A stretch of 64,000 nt of DNA from Anoplopoma fimbria (Eukaryota > Chordata > Actinopteri > Perciformes > Anoplopomatidae). The translations under genes and the position numbers were made by a program. Every line of letters starts with the position of its first letter. Positions within the stretch are counted from its first letter, which is position 1. This document shows, piece after piece, positions 56,501 to 64,000 of this stretch. The stretch lies in contig NC_072449.1 of the NCBI RefSeq assembly GCF_027596085.1, forward strand, positions 29,233,200 through 29,297,199, given 5' to 3'. The notes below the pieces were generated by a model. It ran no database searches. It was not told where the DNA came from and saw only the letters and a program-made list of their open reading frames with translations.

Positions 56501-59500
56501 CCTGTCTCTCCAAACTCATCTACTGTAGGTAGTAATACATCGACTATGGAGAAGTAACTCATACAACCCCACTTCAATACATCTGAACTGTCCCGTTGGC
56601 TATATTAGAATGGTCTCATCATATATGTTTCTTCTGAACGATGAATTGTCTGTCTCTGCTGGATGAGGTTCAAGCTACTTATCCAAACTGTCTTCTCAGG
56701 ACTCGTAACGACCTGGCCGAGGCTCTGGAGCTGCTGAAGGCCCAGGTTGAACCAAAACCGAATCCGGATGAGGACCAGAACCAGAACCAGGCTGGTTCCA
56801 GAAGCACCAGCCCTACAGAGAAAGATGAAGGTAAACTGGGCTTTGGATCGTAGGAGTTATGTTATTGATGGAAGAATAAGAGCAGGAGCTGCAGCCAGAC
56901 TGATCTCTTTTAAGGCCAAACAAAATAAAAAAATAAAAATACCAAAAGTAATGTAATGATCTGAAATGTAACAATTGAAAAGTCCAATATCACTCCTCAT
57001 TTTCTCACTTGTTCTACATTCTTCCACTGTCATCCTACAGTAGTAATAGTAGTGGATGAACAACTTAAAATAACTAAGAGGTCATGATTAATTGCAAAGT
57101 ACTGAATTAATAAGTAAATGGGCTGAACTTGTACTCCAAAAACATGTTCACAGCAACACTGTTTCTGAGTCTGTCTGTGTTTTGCCATCTTAGTGGTAGA
57201 GGCCATTGGAAGCCCCAAACCCTCCAGGACCGCTGAGGAACACACTGACAGTGAGAAGGTCGACCCTGTGAAGGAGGAGGAACCCCTGACCAAAGGTACC
57301 TAGAGAAACTACTGTTATCCTAATGTTATGCTTTTTGTGTCATGTCTGTCATGAGAAAGGCTGCCTTGAATTAAGTCTGTGTCATTTTGTTGTGGGGAAA
57401 AATCTGAGAGATGATATGACATAATAATAAACTGTATTTATACAGAACGTTTTATACAAGACATGTAGCTCAAAGAAATGTACAATAAAATATGAAAATG
57501 CAGCACCTTCAATCAATGGATAAAAAAATAAAATAGCTCATTATAAAATTGAAATGACTGGAACAGATTTTAAAATGTATTTCTGTAAGAAAATAAATTC
57601 AGAGGCTATTATCAATAATAAAAGTGAGATAATTAGTAAAAAAAAAAATACATATTCTATAGCTCTTGGTAGGGTACTCCATAATTTTGGAGAAATTTGA
57701 AAGCTTTGTTGTGTGTCTTTTAAAAAATAAAAAAAAAAGCAGTAGAAGATCTGAGAGCTCTTGAAGGTTTATAAAATGGCAGAGACTCTGCAATATAATG
57801 ACCTTGTAACCCTGTAGGCCAAAACCATTTAAAGCTTTTAAAACCAGGTAAAGAACCTTAAATTATGTTCTTAAAGATGTTGTGAGCCAATGGAGTTATG
57901 GATAAAAACTGGGCTTGTTCTGGCAGTACAGTTCAGAATATATTGGCATTTTCTCAGTTACTGTTTCCAAAGACCAGTAAAAGGAGCATTGCAATAATTG
58001 AATCTCTTTGAAATAAAAAGCCTGTATATGTTTTTCAGCATCTCTATAGGATCGGAAAGACCTTACTTTACTGTTTCTTAAACATTCTTTAAACTGGATT
58101 CAGAGCATTAATATAGCAGCAAACAATTATTAGCTATGTGAAGATTTAGAGGAGTACTGTGCGTGCATGCATGCGTGTGTGTGTGTTCAGAGCTTCACAC
58201 TGTGCTTTGCTGACGGAGCCGAGTGACCCTGTAAGCTCTGTCAGCACTGTTGCCGTTGTTTGCACTGTTAGCACGCTGAGCTCCTAGCTGCCGGCTCAGC
58301 CATGGGGAGGCAATAGATAAGGAAGAGGCTGTTCTGGTCACCTTCTTTGTGTGTGTAATAAAATTCAACTGAACAATCTAGAACAATACCCGGGCATGTT
58401 AGTTCATACTTTACTAGATGATAGAATCTGACAGATCAGAATCAGAAGCTGTTTATTACCAAGTACGTTACACATACAATGAATTTGGCTAAGTGATTGA
58501 TTGGTTGCTTAGCAGTAAACAGTAAACACAGTGCAATAATATGAGACATCATTTAAAAATAGAAATATGAAAATGTACAATAAAGCATGATAAACAAATA
58601 AACAAATAAGAGTACATTAAAACAAGTGTATTATTATTATGATTATTGATTATGGATGGATCTGATCGTTGTTTATGTGTTGTGAATGACATCATTTGAA
58701 CTGTTTTGTCCTTTTTGTTTGGCAGTGGTGAAGCTGGAGGAGACGCAGCCCCCCAAGCAGGAGAACACTGAGGCCGAGCTGAAAGAGGAGAAGACGGACA
58801 GCAAATCACAGCCCGTCTTCGACAACCGCGTCAGCACCATCACCACCGTCATCAAGTCGGAACTCAGGGACACAGACGCCCCCAAAAACGCTGTGTCTGT
58901 CGTTATGGCACCAGTCGCGACTGTGCCAAAACTGGAGCCGATCAAGGAAGGGCAGGCGGAGCGGTCAGTCGTCAGGAGCAACCAGCAGGCCAAGATACCA
59001 CTGAAGAAGAGGGAGCTAAAGATTGCAGAGAGCTACCACAGCAACCACCTCAACAACAGTAACAACAGTAACAGCAGCAGTATTATTGTGTGCAACCCTT
59101 CAGTGATCCAGACCAAGGACAGCCACGGCAAAGAGGGGAAGTTGCCCAGCTCGTTGGCGCCCCCTGGTGGTCCGGCTACCTCACAGCCGCAGCAGCTGGT
59201 GGTCACCGCATCGAGGCAGGAACTGAGCAACGGGAGAACATTCCCCCCCCTGCTGCACAAAGAGGGACAAAACGGAGTCATAGGGGTCATAGGTCAAGTC
59301 GGGGTTGTAAGTCACGTGGGGGTCATCCGCAGCCCATCTGAACGTCACAGAGCCCCAGGTGCAGAGCAGCAGGAACAGAATGGGCCCAGTTCAGACCAGC
59401 GGGACTCCAGAGCTGAGCAGGAAGAGAGGGAGGTCAGCCGGCAGTCAGTGCTGGTCAGGAAGGGACCTGTCGAAGGGGAGGCGGCGGTGGCGGCAGCCAC

Positions 59501-60557
59501 TGCTCTTCCTCCTCCTCCTGTGTTGATGGACGCTCAAACGGTCAGACAACTACCGTCACCGCCATCCTTAAAATCTGATCCGCTTCCAGAAGCTGTAGGG
59601 AGAAAAGTGGTTTCAGTTAGTCTTTCCCCACTGTCTCTGTCCCTAGAGGACCCCAAAGGACAGACGGCAGGAGACCTGGGTGAAAAAACAACGGAGGAGG
59701 AGTCAGACAGGGGGACGAAAACTGGAAGTTGTGAACAGACAGATGACAAAGAGAGGAGCAGTGTGGTGTCTTGTTGCCCTTTGGCAGAAGAAGGAGGTAA
59801 AGATGACCATAAAATGAATACAATCACTTTAGGAAAGTTTGAGGCAGAATCTGTGAGCACCGCTCCGCCTCTGGAAGCGGACCAGCAGGATACAAAGGAC
59901 CACCATGGAGAGGGGGTCAACGGCGGGCCAGCTGCCCAGGTTAGGGTGAAGGACACTGGGCTTGTATCAGGGGAGAGGCAGGGTCCCCTGGAGGAAGCCT
60001 CCTCTGAGCTCCAGAAAGAAGGAATCAGGTTGAAGATCAAGATTCCCCCCCACCGGAGAAACAAGTTAAAGGGGAGGGGGGGGAAGGAGGGGGAGAAGGA
60101 GAGGGAGCAGGAAGCACAAGAGGACGGGAGGTTGCTGAGGAGATCTGCAAGGATTTGCCGGTACGTGTTTGATCAAATTCATGAGACGGGGAATTTGAAA
60201 ATAAAATATTTAGTTTTTTCTTTTGTAACCTGACAATAAATTCAGTCCCATCTATGCCTTTTTTCTTTAAGATCATCTGCTTTGCCAACCTGCAGGCCGA
60301 GCTCAAAGGTGGCTGAGAGCCAGAGAAAGAAATTGCAAAAAAAACAGGCACTGCCCAGCAGAATGAGGGAGGGAGATGAGGAGGAGGAGGGAGAAGAGGA
60401 GGAAGAGGAGAGGATCTCATCTGCAAAGAAAGACGGCAGAACAGAACCTGTTGGGCAAATTAGGAAACAGAGGGTAATCACTTTCTAAGTGTGTGTATCA
60501 GTGAGATAAACACACACAACTTGGGTTAAACTTTCCCTTTTTCCCTTTTGTCCATTC

Positions 60558-60636
<79 letters not shown>

Positions 60637-62900
60637 GGTAAACGGAGGCACCGGCGCCCAAGATGGTCCAACATTCGTGCCAAGAGACGCAAACCGAACG
60701 AGGGAGAGGAAGCGGAGGGCAGGGGGAGGAAGCAGGGGGAAGGGGAGAGCGAGGGAGGGAGCGACTCGGAGGAATCGTGCAAATCGGAGGAGATTCCCAG
60801 TGAGGACGCCTGCAGTCACTGTGGGCTGCCCAACCACCCCGAACTGGTGAGAGGCTGTCTCAGCTCTTTTTATCGTACACATAGAAAAAAAAGTATTTGG
60901 ACACCCACAGTCTACACACATTAGGGTTCTAATGCTCTGGGGCTGTTTATTATTATTTTTTTTCTGATTCATGCAAGACCCCCTGTTTGAATTAAAGGGA
61001 ACTCTTACTGCCACAGCATACATAGAGGTTGAAGATTATCATGTATTTGCAGCTTTGAGGCAACAGTTTGGAGAAGTTCTTCTGATTCAACGTGACAAAC
61101 GGCCCCCGTGCACAAAGCCAGCTCCATAAAGAAACAACGTGACTGGTTGAACACCTTTAGGCATGGACTGGAACACTCCAGATTCCCATAATGTGTTCAG
61201 ACCAAAAACAATTAAAAGCCCAAACAGCAATGAATTTACATTATTTGAATATGAAAATCCAGCAAATTGTCACATCACGCAGCTGTAACCAGATACATTC
61301 TGGTTCTTTTTCTCTGTATATGACATAAGGTCAGTTATAAAAGATGCTTGATGTATTTATCAATTATGTAATTAATTAATTAATTATATGACTGATTAAT
61401 TTATTAATAATTTAGTGAATTAAATAATTAATACATATATCAATTCATAATTTAAACATTTATTTAAATGTGTTTATTTTATTTTATATTGTTTTATTTT
61501 ATTTACCTGGGACAGTGCACAATTATCAACATTTCAGTTTCCACCTCAGTGTAAATGTGCCAGAGTAGCTAGAGAGCTGATTTTCATCTGTAGTCCCTTG
61601 GTGGATTATTACAATTTAGTGGTTTATTAATCAGTAATACTTCCAGCGCCGGTCCTTTGTACAGAAGCAAAGCTGATTTTAAATGCTTGGTTGTGTCTCC
61701 ACCATAAGAATCTCACTGTTTATGATCTGTGCTTGTGTCCTCAGATCCTGCTGTGTGACTCCTGTGACAATGGATACCACACGGCCTGTCTGCGGCCGCC
61801 GCTCATGCTGATCCCAGACGGAGAGTGGTTCTGTCCCCCATGCCAGCATGTAAGCTGTCTGTGTGTGAGACAGAGAGGGGGATTTAGGGACACATAAAGA
61901 ACATTTTATCTCTCAACGAGTGAATCTGTCAAGTAGTCAGTATATAAACTAAAACCTCTAGAGTCCTACTGTTTGGTCAGTAGAGTTGAGGGAGAGGGAG
62001 TTGATGGTTTGAATGAAGGCTCATTGTGAGTTTTGCTTTTCATATTGACCGTTCAGTACAACACCAGACTTTACTACACTCTGGGCTCAACACTATCTTT
62101 AAAAAGTGGTGGCCAGGAAACTGGAAATATGGTTGGCATTTTGTAGTCATCTTCTCTTTTGAGTAATTAAGATACTATTCAGTTATACTAATGACATTGT
62201 GACTGTTACACAGTATGTGTATGTTGTACATGCTTTAAAGTATACCCAAAAGTCCTTCTTGTTTTTTGTTCAGGTTCATCTGGTCCTTTGTCAGTTGAAT
62301 CAATTTGCACATTTGTTTGTGAAGTGACGGGTTAGTCAACCCGTTCACCCCAACGTCAACTTGCTTCACCGCAGTCTTTAAAATCATGCCGGTCCAAAAT
62401 GTATTAATTTCGAGGTGCACATTTTGCTGGTTGTTTTTTTTCCTATGTTAAAAACTGACAACGATTAATGTCACCAAATTACATCAATTGGTTGCGTATT
62501 TCTCAAAATGGTTTCAAATGGCAACCTGCCAACACTTAGCTCTTACTCTACTTACCTAGTTTTTAAATGTAATTTCTCCAATTTTTCATGTTGCCTAAAC
62601 ACAAGCCGGTGAGAAAGAACTTATTTAATAATTTGATATAAATTAGGATCTATTTTATAAGAAATGAGCAGATACCGTTACAAATCTGTCCAGACATTTA
62701 GCGTCAACTTTCATTACTTTTATGTCATCAATACAAATTTCAGCTATTAATTAAGACAGTTGAGAAGATGTTTTCCAACATTTAATATGTGTTTATTTCT
62801 GGGGGGGTTCCTGCATTCAGAAGCTGCTGTGTGAGAAACTGGAGGAGCAGCTGCAGAACCTGGACAGTGCTCTGAAGAAAAGAGATCGAGCAGAGAGGAG

Positions 62901-62987
<87 letters not shown>

Positions 62988-63123
62988 GACAGGATAACTC
63001 ACTGTGATCGACTTTCTGAAAAAAACTCTCAAAGTCAAATGTGGATTGACCCTCCTCTCTCCCCGTCTGTGCAGGAGGGAGCGGCTGGTGTACGTGGGAA
63101 TCAGTGTGGAGAACATCATCCCT
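50514..63123 (+). CDS. rsf1: rsf1, remodeling and spacing factor 1 (C-terminal end outside window)
   Basis: Family role: histone-binding subunit that pairs with the ISWI ATPase SNF2H/SMARCA5 in the nucleus to space nucleosomes. Twelve coding exons join in frame: 50514-50667, 54220-54311, 55256-55348, 55465-55670, 56700-56830, 57194-57295, 58726-60160, 60296-60473, 60637-60846, 61745-61849, 62821-62900, 63075-63123 (945 codons). The first ATG gives MAAPLVARSSGPALCSSFAE. The N-terminal DDT/WHIM-like part shows FAEVCSFLERFG, SVTTDRWEKYLAK, NSTWAWELEQKGYQEMS, YLCECQFDD and MRLQPIGRDQQGLMYW. The large exon 7 is acidic and low-complexity with a conserved QQAKIPLKKREL. A PHD finger spans about residues 856-901 (CSHCG...CDSCDNGYHTACLRPP...WFCPPCQH), split by an intron after HPEL. 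The last exon in the window ends VYVGISVENIIP, and its donor shows more exons follow. Confidence 0.96.
51099..51134. repeat. GC-rich hairpin in rsf1 intron 1
   Basis: ccgggtcggt (51,099-51,108) and accgacccgg (51,125-51,134) are exact inverted copies separated by two gggtcggt-type repeats. Just upstream, 50,975-51,020 holds tandem agagataacc units. Confidence 0.85.
51813..52460 (+). repeat. 29-bp minisatellite in rsf1 intron 1
   Basis: Around 20 tandem units of gtttattccagttagttta followed by ttacattaca, in strict 29-bp register (51,813, 51,842, 51,871, 51,900 ...). The first ~450 bp are almost perfect. Later units degrade, with gggctg insertions. Each unit carries two AG dinucleotides after T-rich stretches. 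Confidence 0.97.
55884..56600. mobile_element. Palindromic MITE (copy 2) in rsf1 intron
   Basis: Relative of the element at 3,893-4,390: ends gaaagggat ... gtagggctgtatgaggtacttctc and agaagtaactcatacaaccccacttc ... ctgtccc, and inner arms gtactgctgtggacgg / ctgtccacagcagaac. No coding frame. It lies between exons 4 and 5. Confidence 0.75.
57420..58100. repeat. AT-rich relic between rsf1 exons 6 and 7
   Basis: AT-rich sequence with phrases usual in decayed fish LINE/DNA-element tails (for example aaccatttaaagctttta and ccaatggagttatggataaaaactgggcttg). The family is not identified, and nothing coding is seen. Confidence 0.3.
60561..60634. repeat. (TC)n microsatellite forming an rsf1 acceptor tract
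   Basis: About 37 TC units that run straight into the exon 9 acceptor (tctctcag|ggtaaa). The whole intron is only 163 bp (60,474-60,636). Confidence 0.97.
60885..61200 (+). mobile_element. Decayed Tc1-like transposon fragment
   Basis: Contains gtatttggacaccca at its left edge, then gaattaaagggaactctta, caacagtttggagaag and cccccgtgcacaaagccagctccataaagaa, which I recognise from fish Tc1/mariner elements. Frames are broken and it is truncated on the right. It lies in the rsf1 intron between exons 9 and 10. Confidence 0.65.
62902..62986. repeat. (AC)n microsatellite fused to an rsf1 donor
   Basis: About 42 AC units starting at the second base of the intron: exon 11 ends agaggag, and the donor is GTACAC followed by the repeat. 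Confidence 0.97.
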
Positions 63124-63159
63124 GTGAGTAAAAGCAGGGAAATAGTTTTTTTTGATTTG

Positions 63160-63240
63160 TAGAGATATATCGATATATAGATATATTGATCTATCTCTAT
63201 ATCTCTATCTCTCTATCTCTCTCGCTATCTCTCTCTCTCA
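63160..63240. repeat. (ATATCT/CTCTAT)n simple repeat
   Basis: Mixed gata/ctat/ctct simple repeat in the rsf1 intron after exon 12. Confidence 0.9.
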
Positions 63241-63269
63241 CTTGGAGTTGCTACCATTCTTCTCACGGC

Positions 63270-63760
63270 TCTGAGATTAAGTCTGTATCTCAATACAAGT
63301 ATCTTGGAATTATAATTGATTGTCTCTCTTTGAAGCTTCACATTCAGCAACTGGTTGAATAAACTAAAGTTGAAATTGTTTGTTTTTTTTCATTTTAGAA
63401 ACAAGTCTAGCTTTTCCTCTGTGCATCTTTGCAATGCTCACAAGCATTGGATATTGTCTACCATGGAGCAATGAGATTTATTACAAATCTCAAAGCCCTT
63501 ATGATCATCCTCTGTATGATCAGGTTGGATGGTCTTCCAAGTACATCTGTAGACTTAAGCATTGGGATAGTTATATTTAAAGGCTATTCTGGTCTGCTTT
63601 CTTCTTACCTACAAATCTACATCAAGTTATTGTCTTCAGGTCCAACACTTATTCCTGAGATCGGTCCCTAAACACCGTACTGGACTGGGAAAAGGGCCTT
63701 TAAAGTATAATTATGCTCCTTCTGCTTGGAATCAGTTGCAAAATCCCCAAAGCTTGCTCA
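63270..63760 (+). mobile_element. Degraded non-LTR retrotransposon (LINE ORF2 C-terminus)
   Basis: Broken frames read KYLGIIID, then DIVYHGAMRFITNLKA, YDQVGWSS and GLGKGPLKYNYAPSAWNQLQ. That order matches the region after the reverse transcriptase domain in fish LINEs. Several frame changes and stops are present. The clade is not determined. It lies in the last rsf1 intron of the window. Confidence 0.7.
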
Positions 63761-64000
63761 TATTTGCAGTCCTAGCACTACAATGGCTGTCGCATGGGAA
63801 GCAGCAGCTCTGGTGCTTCTGAGTTGGTCCGATGGAAAAACACAGATGTTTCAGTTTCCATCAATCGGCAATTTCCAACGTTTGTACATCCCTTTGGAAC
63901 TAACAGATTAGACGGTCTAAACTTGTAAGACAGACTAAACTTGACATAGTGACCATCTGCCCAATGTAAAGGAAACATAAACTTTTTTTTTTAGGAGGGA

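Noticed and set aside
58549..60481. Minus-strand Ser/Pro-rich frames over rsf1 exon 7 and exon 8
   Set aside because: They are complements of the Glu/Lys-rich coding sequence and lack family resemblance.

Overview
The window is vertebrate nuclear DNA, most likely from a ray-finned (probably percomorph) fish. Genes are split by GT-AG introns. Proteins match vertebrate families closely. CA/GT microsatellites and teleost-type MITEs, SINEs and LINE relics are abundant. No prokaryotic feature (operon, CRISPR array, ribosome binding site) is present. All family assignments were made by reading translated exons against remembered family features; no database was searched.

Layout. (1) 24-13,814, minus: cep295, a centriole-assembly protein, 24 coding exons joined in frame, C-terminal end beyond the left edge. 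(2) 13,815-14,340: a divergent promoter shared with (3) med17, plus, 5' UTR exon near 14,341-14,486 and 12 coding exons from 15,011 to 22,800 (643 aa), complete. (4) 23,803-27,490, minus: vstm5, a short Ig/transmembrane protein in 4 exons, convergent with med17. (5) 29,592-37,353: two direct copies of a ~2.4-2.5 kb cassette, each with one U2 and one U1 snRNA gene in the same orientation. Between the cassettes lies a degraded, 5'-truncated endogenous retrovirus (RNase H, integrase, probable LTR; about 32,088-34,600). (6) 37,354-41,072: no recognised gene. (7) 41,073-45,889, minus: panx1 (pannexin-1 channel, 7 coding exons, 442 aa), probably with an untranslated exon near 47,401. (8) 45,930-50,513: repeat-rich intergenic DNA. 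(9) 50,514-63,123 and beyond, plus: rsf1, the histone-binding subunit of the RSF chromatin remodeller, 12 coding exons (945 codons), C-terminus outside the window.

The med17, vstm5, panx1 and cep295 neighbourhood resembles human 11q21 as I remember it, with the U2/U1 array standing where human HEPHL1 would be. The proteins do not form one pathway: cep295 serves centrioles, med17 Pol II transcription, rsf1 chromatin, U1/U2 splicing, panx1 and vstm5 the plasma membrane.

The strongest candidates for something not routinely annotated are the tandem U2-U1 cassette, an 8-bp motif at exactly -58 in all four snRNA genes (a putative proximal sequence element), a CRE-bearing 29-bp minisatellite upstream of the second cassette, and four introns in which microsatellites run directly into or begin near a splice site.
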